Positions 6,949 to 15,040 of a stretch of DNA of 22,635 bases are shown here, in pieces. The position numbers and the translations under genes are program-made. Origin of the DNA: CAZWKI01 sp964634645 (GTDB lineage Bacteria; Patescibacteriota; Patescibacteriia; UBA1558; S5-K13); the NCBI GenBank assembly GCA_964634645.1, contig CAZWKI010000016.1, positions 1-22,635 on the forward strand, in the 5' to 3' direction. Position 1 is the stretch's first letter. Every line of letters starts with the position of its first letter. The notes below the pieces were generated by a model. That model searched no databases and was not told where the DNA came from. It worked only from the letters and a program-made list of their open reading frames with translations.

Positions 6949-9900
6949 ATGAAAAGTAAAAAAATAATTTTTATTACAATCCTCTCAATCGTTTCTCTTA
7001 CAGCGGTTATTTTGTTTAGCAAAATATCTTTTGCACAAGGAATAGCAGAAGATCTAAATGTAGATAGTATTGCAGATCAATCAGGTCTTACTTCCTCAGT
7101 AACTCCGGGCGTTTTTATCGCAAATATAATAAAAATAATACTAGCTGTAATAGGTGTTATATTTCTTATTATTGTAATAGTAGCCGGAGCAATATGGATG
7201 ACAAGTGGAGGAAACCAAGAAAAAATTGCCAAAGCCAAAAAAATGATTGTAGCAGGCGTTATTGGAATAGCGATAATTCTTTTTTCTTATGTTATTACAA
7301 CTTTTATAGTAAAAACTCTTATACCTGGAGTTATTGGACCCGGTGGACCTAATACATATAGCTGTATCCCGGGTGATTGTATTGGTTGTCATACAAGATG
7401 TAATGAGGCTGGCAATGGCCCAGCTCCAGATTCAACAGGAATTTGTTATGAAGAATTTGGATGTACTAATTATGACGAATCAACCTTTAGAGTCACTGAT
7501 TATGATCCAGATGACACAAACGTTTCTTTGTGTAGTATTATAACAGTTATTTTTAATCACGATGTAGCAAGTAGTACTGTTAGCGACAGTAGTTTTAAGG
7601 TTTGTGAGGGCGGAATTTGTTCAATCGATAATCAGGTTTCAGGAATAATAGAAGTAGATGGAGATGCAATTATATTTGATGTTAGTGCAGATTATGAAGC
7701 AAATACAACTTACAGAGTCGAATTGGGAGCCATAGAAGATACTCAAGGCAATTCTTTATTTGATAGCGCATTAAATAATTTTTATTGGACATTTACCACC
7801 GGAAATGAATCAGACAATACACTTCCAAAAGTTGTTGGAGAATTTCCAGAGGATGGTGAAGAAGATGTTTGTACTAGGTCTCACATAAACGCAGATTTTT
7901 CAGAGTCAATGGATATAAGATCTCTTCGTAAGGCAGAAGCCTTTGCGTTAAAGGTGGGAGATGCCACATCCACAATACAATTTAATCGTAGTGCAAGTTT
8001 GACTAGATTAGAATTAAGGCCAAAATCAACGTATATAAGTAATACCCTATATACAGCAATTTTAAATTCAAATATTATACAAGATACTTGTGGAAATAAA
8101 TTAGACGGAGATAGGAATGGTCCACCCCCAGAAGATTTTGAATGGAATTTTACAACAGGGCAAAACGCGGATTGTTCTCCAGAAATCATAAGCGTTGTCC
8201 CATCTTCTTCTTATTATGATTCAGAGAATTCAATTATAATTACGGGAAAATATTTGAGCGGAGCAAGTGTTATATTCAATAATGGTATTATTGTAAATAA
8301 TAATTCACCTTATTGTATGAATCCTTTAAATTGGTATGGAAAAATTTGTAATGACGGAGACTCTTGGACAAACGATCAAATAAAAACATTTATTCCAATT
8401 GGTAATGGATTATTAAATACAAATGCAAAAACAGGAAAAATAAAAGTTCGTACAAACCAAAATAGCAACGAAGTTGATTTCACTGTTTCAAGTCCCCAAA
8501 TAAATAGTATTTCTAATAGTAGTGGAGGAATAGGTCAATTCATTACTCTCTCAGGAGAAAATTTTGGTAACGGAGAATTAGATAATCAGGTATATTTTAG
8601 ACAAAACGAATCAGATCCTGGGGTTTCGGCAACTCTTCCTTGCGGTGAAGATAGTTGGAGTAATAACAATATAATAATTTCAGTTCCAGAAGTATTGGGC
8701 ACTGACTATGATACTTATTATATTCAGGTAAAGAATGAGTCTAATTTTAGTAATTTAGTTCAATTTAATTTTACAGATCAAGAGGCGGGTCCAGGACTTT
8801 GTATTGTTGCTCCAGAAATAGTCAAATACGAAGACCCATTTTCTTTATATGGAGTAAGATTTGGTGCATCAGGAGATATTTTGATTGGCAGTAATACCAA
8901 TGCAGTTAGCTCGACTGTTGTAAACTGGAACGAAACTAGCGCAGATTCTATTGCTCCAAATTTAGCAAGAAGAACTTATGGAGTGAGAATAAAATCTGGA
9001 GAAGCATATAGCAATAGCTTGCCACTTACATTTCAAGTTGAATCTTCGGATGATTTTCGTATAACATCTATTTCTCCAACATCAACAACTGTTGGTGGGT
9101 ATGTAACAATATATGGTTCTGGATTTGGTTCTAGTAGGGGAGATAGTAAAGTTGTATTTAAAAATGATGATGGAGAATTTGTTGGAAGTTTTGATTTTCC
9201 ATCGGTTTGTTTGTCAGATTATTGGAGCGATAATAGAATTATAGTAAAGGTTCCTAGTATTACAAACACAACAAACAAAATAAGCGTTGCTAAATTAGTA
9301 GACGAAACTTATCAATATACAAATGAAGTTGATTTTAGTTTGAGTGCTGGAAGTCCAGGTCCTTCAATTTGTAGTATGAGCCCACAAAAAGGAACATTAG
9401 AAACACAACTAACAATTAAAGGAGAATATTTTATTACAGATCCAGAAGTTAATAAGGCTGTGTTTAGCTATACGCAATATGATGACGAAGCTGATGTTAG
9501 TAACGTTTTAGCAAATTCATTAAATGTTTTAGTTCCATCCACGCAGACGGGTTTATTTGCACTTCGCAATACTGTGGGTAGCTATGGAAATTCATGGAAT
9601 TTTGAATATTTATCCAGTGTGCCTCCAACAACGACAGAAAGATTTGATTTTTATGGTTGGCATTTTACAACTTGTGATATTTGTAAAAATCCAAGAGTAA
9701 AAGTATCACCTTGTATTATCGGAGGAGATGAATCATCTTCTCCAAGTCCATACCCCGGAAGCAAAGATGTTCCATATAATGCTCGTATATCTTTGATGTT
9801 TGAATATCCAGATGAAACTTCGGCTAGCATGGCCTCATCAACAATTACTATGAATAATTTTGAAATTATTGAATGTGGAAATGCAAAAAATCCAAATTGT

Positions 9901-12900
9901 GGAACAAGTACTGTAACATTCTCTAATTTAAATATTGTAGACGACACTGTAGATTTTGAAGTAAATCCAAATATGCAAATAGGGTATTGGTATAGAGTAG
10001 AATTTATTTCAGATGGCGTGACAGACATAGAGGGAAATCCTGTTATAAATGATTATGTTTGGTCTTTTAGAATTAATCCAAATGGAGAAGAATGCAAACC
10101 AGATAAGTTAAGAATTGAACCAGATAACAAAAGTTATGTTTATGGTGCAAATAATAGACCCCCACTTCCAATTATATATTCAACTCATCTCATACAAACA
10201 ATGGGTTGTTATCATTGCAATAATTCTTATAATTATGATTGGGATAAATTTTCTGTGCCACCATATTCCACTGACTTAATAGGAAACATAAGCAATTTTC
10301 ATGCATCTCATACGCCAGTTGTTTTAAATAGTCTTGGTAAATTAGGAACCGTTGGAATAAGAGCAACAAATACAGAACTACTATTAACAGATACAACAAA
10401 TTTAAAAATTACAGGAAATTGTAATATTTTTAATGAAGTTTCTTCTGATGACGAAAGAGAGCAAAGGTGTATAGATGAAAACGATAACTATGACTGTTGT
10501 TGGAATTCAGTTGCTTATAAATGTGAAAATCTTGGAAGTCCTGTTTGCAGGTTTCCGTATGTAAAAAATTTACGATGCATAACGGGTAGCACATATGGCG
10601 AAGTTTCTCAATTGGGTTCACCTTCTCCAATAGTAAATTCAATAGGAACACCAATTGATTCAATAATACACGCACAGTTTGCAAAAAGTGGTACAAGCAC
10701 AGTTCAAATGAATACAAGTACATATGCACCTTCTACAGCTATTATAGTAAAGAATTGTGGAACGGGTGCAACGCCATCAACGGTGTGTTATCCTTTTACA
10801 AATATTTCATTAGCTACAAATCCACCACAGACAAGCTCTATTGTAAATTATAGCCACGTCAATTTTGCAGAAGATACCTGGTATGAAGTTACTCTTACAG
10901 ATAATATAAAAGATATATACGGATATGCCCTACAACCAAAGACGTGGACTTTTAAAACAGGAACAGATGTTTGCAGAGCAACAAATGTAAGTGTAGCCCC
11001 AAATAAGAAAACTTTAAATATTGGAAACACACAACCATATTCAGCGCTTTGTCATGATAATAGTTGTAATATTTGTACAGCATCCAATAACTTTAATTGG
11101 AATATTAATCCAGCCATTATTGCTTCATTGGAACCAATCGGAAGCATTGCAACGGCTACAGCAAGTTCTTCTGGGGTAGCAACCATTACTGCAACAAACA
11201 TAGATTTAAGCCTCTCAGGAAAAAGTATTTTGAATGTTAGATCTGGTTCAGATGGTCCTATAGTGCCGACATCTACATTACCCGCATTTAAAATTATTAG
11301 TAAATATCCAACAGGAAATAGTGAGTGTCCAAATACACTTATAAAGGTTAATTTTTCATCAATAGTTGATTATAATACACTTTCAAATAATATTCAGATA
11401 TCGGGTGGTGGATCCAATGTTTCCTTTGATTATTATACAAGTAGAGTCGGAGAGACTGAGTCAGAGCTGAGGCTTAATATAACAAGTGTACTAGCCACTT
11501 CAACTGAGTATACTGTTTCACTCAAAAAAAATGAAATAAAATCAATATATGGAGCCAATCTCGAATGTGGTGATTTAAATTCTGATGGACCTAGTGATTC
11601 TGTAGATTCACAAGTTTGTTTTTGGAAATTTACAACTGCCGCAAGTGTTTGTGAATTAAATCATGTGTATATTACAAAGCCATTGAATCATTATTATGAA
11701 TTCAACCAGCCAGCTGTATCAGAAACATTTATTGCAGAAGGAAGAACATCTTCGGGTAAACCAATAGTTCCATTAACAGGTGTTTATGACTGGAAATTTA
11801 CATGGAGTTCTCTAGATTCATCTTTGATAACGGTAAGTCAATCAGATAATTCTGGGAAGGCAACAATTACTTCTCAAAATAAAAATGGCAAAACAAAAGC
11901 AAAAGTTATTGCCTCTACTTCATCCCCAGCTATTGGATATTTGGGAGGAAATCTTACAGATCAAGCAGAAGTTGAACTATTTATGTGTAATAATGTTTGG
12001 AAATATGAAGACACAGATTTCAATTTTGAATTAAAATATTGTAGAGACGGGGGATTGCCAGCACTTACATATTCTCCTCTTATAAAAAATTCGAGCTCTA
12101 CGCCAGATGGACTATTAAGAGAATATATATTTACATATGACGATTCAATTGCAATGAATATAAATGAAAGTGATTTGAAAAATGGAGATACGGTTTTGAC
12201 TCAAGTTGGAATAAGTGGAATTTTTGACAATAGATTCGGACTCAAAATGATTGCTAAGGTTTTTGGAAATTTGTTTAAAGGATTATTCAATAAAGCTTTA
12301 GCAGATATATCCTCTTATCGAGACGATATTTTTGGTTTAAGAATTTATGAAAATCCATATCATGTTTCAGCTATTGATTGGTATAAATATTCTGGCGTTA
12401 TAGATTTTCAAGGCAATCCGCAATCTAAAACAATAGATTCTTATCAAGGAATTATTGATGGAAGAACAACTTATGTAAATGCTTCAAATATAGAGGATAT
12501 CACAGCCTGGACAAATATATATTTGATTTCAAAAAATCAAAGCTCTTCCCCACAAACTACAAATATATTTAATCAGTTGTTAAATAATTGGAGATTTAAT
12601 ACAAACACAACTATAGATAAAATAAATTTAATAAAAGATACAAAGAGATGGGAAGATTTGAGATCTATAGAGAAAAAAATAAATAGTTATGGAGATAGAA
12701 ATAAATATTGTTATAGTGACACAATAAGAAATATTAAATGTAGCATAGATACAGATTGTAGTATTGTAAATGATACAGCGACTTGTATGTCTATATATCC
12801 ATCTTTGCAAAGCGGTACATATCAAAATGGCATTACAACTTCCCTGTGGCCGTCTTGGAATCAAACGCTTGGATCAGAAATTGGAGGCTCTTTGCCACTT

Positions 12901-13668
12901 GACCCAGATAATGTTTTTACAAATTGTACAAGTTCATGTGCATTATGTGACCCACAGACTTGTTGGGATGATGTAAATCATACATTTTATTGTCCAACTG
13001 GATCAAAACTTTATTATTATCAGTATCAGAGTGGAGGTTTAAATTATACATTGTATGGTTCACTTACATTTACTGATTGGGGCGGCAATAATAATCCAGC
13101 AAATCCCAATGCTACTATAAGACTAACAAATCAAGATGTTTGTCACGATTACACACCCATTGAGTTGACATGTGGCAACGAAGTTATAGATGAAGGAGAA
13201 GAATGTGACACCAATTCAAAACTTATTTGTGAGGGTTTTTATAATGAGATGTCTATTGGATGTGGAGAAGATTGTAGGTGGCAATATCCTCCCGTAAGTA
13301 ATCCATGCTATGGTAAATGTGGAGACGGCATAGTCCAGTCTAGCTATGGAGAGGAATGTGATGGAACACTTGTCACGCTAAATAATGCAACATGCGAGAA
13401 TTGTAGATGGATTTGTGATCCTGGATATGATATGGTTGATAATTCGTGCGTTGTTATACCAATTTGTGGTAATAATATAATAGAAGAAGGAGAAGTATGT
13501 GATAGAAATTCAATTTTAATAGCTAACGCTGATTGCGAAGATAATTGTATTGATTGGCGCTGTAAAGAAGGTTTTGTTCTTGTTGGCGGGGGTCTATCTG
13601 GTTCAGCAACAACAAATTATTGCGCTCCAGAAGCATCAATAATCCCAATAACAAATTTCCAACAGTAA
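6949..13668 (+). CDS. Giant TrbC/VirB2-like anchored multi-domain Ig/IPT surface protein (2239 aa)
   Basis: Leader (1-29, cut near SFA/QG), two membrane helices at about 55-83 and 99-122, then a very large extracellular body. Big_5-like domains start near 178 and 292. IPT/TIG-like domains start near 410, 516, 617, 703 (FRITSISPTSTTVGGYVTIY) and 805. Further Ig-like blocks start near 933, 1047, 1341, 1447 and 1567. Residues 1780-1980 contain a module I recognise from other CPR surface proteins (FGLRIYENPYHVSAIDWY, and SLWPSWNQTLGSEIGGSLPL). Residues 2075-2220 carry three repeats of the CGNxxxxxGEECD type, with 18 cysteines from 2075 to the end. No C-terminal anchor or sorting motif is seen. 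Adhesion or host contact is plausible but unproven. It starts six bases after the 584-aa relative, without an SD. Confidence 0.85.
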   Translation: MKSKKIIFITILSIVSLTAVILFSKISFAQGIAEDLNVDSIADQSGLTSSVTPGVFIANIIKIILAVIGVIFLIIVIVAGAIWMTSGGNQEKIAKAKKMIVAGVIGIAIILFSYVITTFIVKTLIPGVIGPGGPNTYSCIPGDCIGCHTRCNEAGNGPAPDSTGICYEEFGCTNYDESTFRVTDYDPDDTNVSLCSIITVIFNHDVASSTVSDSSFKVCEGGICSIDNQVSGIIEVDGDAIIFDVSADYEANTTYRVELGAIEDTQGNSLFDSALNNFYWTFTTGNESDNTLPKVVGEFPEDGEEDVCTRSHINADFSESMDIRSLRKAEAFALKVGDATSTIQFNRSASLTRLELRPKSTYISNTLYTAILNSNIIQDTCGNKLDGDRNGPPPEDFEWNFTTGQNADCSPEIISVVPSSSYYDSENSIIITGKYLSGASVIFNNGIIVNNNSPYCMNPLNWYGKICNDGDSWTNDQIKTFIPIGNGLLNTNAKTGKIKVRTNQNSNEVDFTVSSPQINSISNSSGGIGQFITLSGENFGNGELDNQVYFRQNESDPGVSATLPCGEDSWSNNNIIISVPEVLGTDYDTYYIQVKNESNFSNLVQFNFTDQEAGPGLCIVAPEIVKYEDPFSLYGVRFGASGDILIGSNTNAVSSTVVNWNETSADSIAPNLARRTYGVRIKSGEAYSNSLPLTFQVESSDDFRITSISPTSTTVGGYVTIYGSGFGSSRGDSKVVFKNDDGEFVGSFDFPSVCLSDYWSDNRIIVKVPSITNTTNKISVAKLVDETYQYTNEVDFSLSAGSPGPSICSMSPQKGTLETQLTIKGEYFITDPEVNKAVFSYTQYDDEADVSNVLANSLNVLVPSTQTGLFALRNTVGSYGNSWNFEYLSSVPPTTTERFDFYGWHFTTCDICKNPRVKVSPCIIGGDESSSPSPYPGSKDVPYNARISLMFEYPDETSASMASSTITMNNFEIIECGNAKNPNCGTSTVTFSNLNIVDDTVDFEVNPNMQIGYWYRVEFISDGVTDIEGNPVINDYVWSFRINPNGEECKPDKLRIEPDNKSYVYGANNRPPLPIIYSTHLIQTMGCYHCNNSYNYDWDKFSVPPYSTDLIGNISNFHASHTPVVLNSLGKLGTVGIRATNTELLLTDTTNLKITGNCNIFNEVSSDDEREQRCIDENDNYDCCWNSVAYKCENLGSPVCRFPYVKNLRCITGSTYGEVSQLGSPSPIVNSIGTPIDSIIHAQFAKSGTSTVQMNTSTYAPSTAIIVKNCGTGATPSTVCYPFTNISLATNPPQTSSIVNYSHVNFAEDTWYEVTLTDNIKDIYGYALQPKTWTFKTGTDVCRATNVSVAPNKKTLNIGNTQPYSALCHDNSCNICTASNNFNWNINPAIIASLEPIGSIATATASSSGVATITATNIDLSLSGKSILNVRSGSDGPIVPTSTLPAFKIISKYPTGNSECPNTLIKVNFSSIVDYNTLSNNIQISGGGSNVSFDYYTSRVGETESELRLNITSVLATSTEYTVSLKKNEIKSIYGANLECGDLNSDGPSDSVDSQVCFWKFTTAASVCELNHVYITKPLNHYYEFNQPAVSETFIAEGRTSSGKPIVPLTGVYDWKFTWSSLDSSLITVSQSDNSGKATITSQNKNGKTKAKVIASTSSPAIGYLGGNLTDQAEVELFMCNNVWKYEDTDFNFELKYCRDGGLPALTYSPLIKNSSSTPDGLLREYIFTYDDSIAMNINESDLKNGDTVLTQVGISGIFDNRFGLKMIAKVFGNLFKGLFNKALADISSYRDDIFGLRIYENPYHVSAIDWYKYSGVIDFQGNPQSKTIDSYQGIIDGRTTYVNASNIEDITAWTNIYLISKNQSSSPQTTNIFNQLLNNWRFNTNTTIDKINLIKDTKRWEDLRSIEKKINSYGDRNKYCYSDTIRNIKCSIDTDCSIVNDTATCMSIYPSLQSGTYQNGITTSLWPSWNQTLGSEIGGSLPLDPDNVFTNCTSSCALCDPQTCWDDVNHTFYCPTGSKLYYYQYQSGGLNYTLYGSLTFTDWGGNNNPANPNATIRLTNQDVCHDYTPIELTCGNEVIDEGEECDTNSKLICEGFYNEMSIGCGEDCRWQYPPVSNPCYGKCGDGIVQSSYGEECDGTLVTLNNATCENCRWICDPGYDMVDNSCVVIPICGNNIIEEGEVCDRNSILIANADCEDNCIDWRCKEGFVLVGGGLSGSATTNYCAPEASIIPITNFQQ
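6996..7265 (+). repeat. 270-bp perfect direct repeat, copy 2
   Basis: Second copy of 5259-5528. Mismatches begin at 7266 and 6995. Downstream the two genes stay only loosely similar through the rest of the second helix and then diverge completely. Confidence 0.92.
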
Positions 13669-13737
13669 ATTCATCGTACTAAATTCATAAACCATTAATG
13701 CATTAAATATTTTGGATATATGAAATTAATATTTTTT

Positions 13738-13746
13738 TGTTATAAT
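13738..13746 (+). promoter_or_regulatory. Extended -10 promoter P1 upstream of the TSP3 gene pair
   Basis: TGTTATAAT: a TGn extension (13738-13740) and a consensus TATAAT (13741-13746). No good -35 is visible 16-18 bases upstream, as expected for an extended -10 promoter. RNA from here would carry the whole hairpin at 13787-13814. Confidence 0.5.
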
Positions 13747-13779
13747 TAGTAGGATTATTTGTTTTTCAGGTCAAATTTA

Positions 13780-13788
13780 TGTTATAAT
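13780..13788 (+). promoter_or_regulatory. Extended -10 promoter P2 overlapping the start-site hairpin
   Basis: TGTTATAAT again, with TATAAT at 13783-13788 and a weak TTGTTT 18 bases upstream. Transcription would start at about 13794-13796, inside the left arm of the inverted repeat. RNA from P2 would therefore lack most of that arm. Confidence 0.5.
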
Positions 13789-13814
13789 AAAATCACCTAA
13801 ATAGGTGATTTTAT
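13787..13814 (+). promoter_or_regulatory. 11-bp inverted repeat burying the SD and start codon
   Basis: ATAAAATCACC (13787-13797) pairs perfectly with GGTGATTTTAT (13804-13814) around the loop TAAATA. The right arm holds most of the SD AGGTGAT (13803-13809), the first A lying in the loop, and the first two bases of the ATG (13813-13815). ATCACCT (13792-13798) equals the anti-SD sequence at the usual 16S 3' end. It can be read as a translational shut-off hairpin, an operator dyad, or a weak terminator for the upstream gene. Confidence 0.65.
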
Positions 13815-15039
13815 GTTTGATGAATTAGAGAATAAAAATTCCCAAATGAACAATAATTTAGTTCAATCCAAGGACAATTTGATTGACGATTTTGAAGTTG
13901 TAGATGGATCAATAAACAATAATTCAAATGAGGCCCAAAACGCCAGGGATTTATTGAAAATAGAAAAATTAAATAATTCTCCAAAAAACAATACAAAAAC
14001 AGAAGATATATTTTCCAAAACAGATACATTTGTAGGTGCTAATGTTATAAGGCCGGGTAGTATTGCACCAAAAGAGCCGATAAAAAATTACGAAGAACTT
14101 ATTAAAGAAGTAGATAGTGTTCAATCAAATAGAATAAAACCATATTATTTTTTTGTTGGCATAATTATTATTTTATTGATTGTTGGAACAGGCGGTTTAT
14201 GGGCCTACAAGAAATTTTTTAATTCTACAAGAGATTCTGGCAATGTTGTTTTAAATACAGATACCAACGAAACAATTAATTTGGTAAATACTAATGTTAA
14301 CAATGATGAAATTACAAATAATACAGAAGAGATAATTATTGAAGATACATATCCAGTTTTAGAAGACAAGGATGGCGATGGATTATTAGATCAAGATGAA
14401 ATAGAAAAATACAATACAAACCCAAATAATCCCGATACAGATGGAGATGGTCTTTTTGATAAAGAAGAAGTTTTGATTTACAAAACAGATCCAAATAATC
14501 CTGATACAGACGAAGATGGATATACAGACAAAGAAGAAATTGATAATAATTATAGCCCAACTGGACCAGGAAGACTTTTGAATTTGAATCCAATCATAGA
14601 AATAATAGAAATAGAAGAAATTAAATCTCTAAACTCAGAAATTGATACGTCTTTTTGGGTATCCCAAAATATATTGGGCATAGAAATTAAATATCCAAAA
14701 GAATTTATTTTCAGTGAATCTCAAAATAAAATCTCCATATCCTCAGAAGACAAATCTTTCAATATGGAAATTGAAATTAGAGACAATAAATTAGAATTTG
14801 ACTTTGTAGATTGGCTTTTGACACAGCAAGATTATCCGGCATTTAATCAAGAACAGATAAAAATAAATAATTATGATGCAATTGTTGTAACAAGCAGTGA
14901 TACAAATTGGATGGCAAAGAATTCAATTTTTATAAATCATAAAGACAAGGTTTATAGCTTTAATTATTTTGGAAATGACACTCAAGATACTAATCTAAAA
15001 ATATTTGAGTCAATTATATTATCTTTTAATGTAAAATAG
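13813..15039 (+). CDS. Single-pass membrane protein with thrombospondin-type-3 repeats (408 aa)
   Basis: A low-complexity, Asn-rich cytoplasmic region (1-110) is followed by one membrane helix (111-130, FFVGIIIILLIVGTGGLWAY), so the C-terminal part is outside. Residues 184-243 hold Asp-rich repeats (DKDGDGLLDQDE, DTDGDGLFDKEE, DTDEDGYTDKEE) like the calcium-binding TSP3 motif. The C-terminal 140 residues form a globular domain (FWVSQNILGIEIKYPKEFIF and onward) resembling the PsbP-like end domain of the next protein. The start is supported by AGGTGAT at 13803-13809, which is enclosed in a hairpin. The next gene begins one base after the stop. Its role is unknown; lying directly upstream of ybeY-ftsA-ftsZ hints at an envelope function near division. 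Confidence 0.8.
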   Translation: MFDELENKNSQMNNNLVQSKDNLIDDFEVVDGSINNNSNEAQNARDLLKIEKLNNSPKNNTKTEDIFSKTDTFVGANVIRPGSIAPKEPIKNYEELIKEVDSVQSNRIKPYYFFVGIIIILLIVGTGGLWAYKKFFNSTRDSGNVVLNTDTNETINLVNTNVNNDEITNNTEEIIIEDTYPVLEDKDGDGLLDQDEIEKYNTNPNNPDTDGDGLFDKEEVLIYKTDPNNPDTDEDGYTDKEEIDNNYSPTGPGRLLNLNPIIEIIEIEEIKSLNSEIDTSFWVSQNILGIEIKYPKEFIFSESQNKISISSEDKSFNMEIEIRDNKLEFDFVDWLLTQQDYPAFNQEQIKINNYDAIVVTSSDTNWMAKNSIFINHKDKVYSFNYFGNDTQDTNLKIFESIILSFNVK

Positions 15040-15040
15040 T

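Noticed and set aside
5188..13668. Insertion sequence or transposon as cause of the duplicated 270 bp
   Set aside because: No transposase, terminal inverted repeats or target duplications are seen; the repeat lies wholly within homologous coding positions.
13695..13706. 12-bp palindrome TTAATGCATTAA after the giant gene
   Set aside because: Too short and AT-rich for a terminator, without a U-tract; it could be chance.
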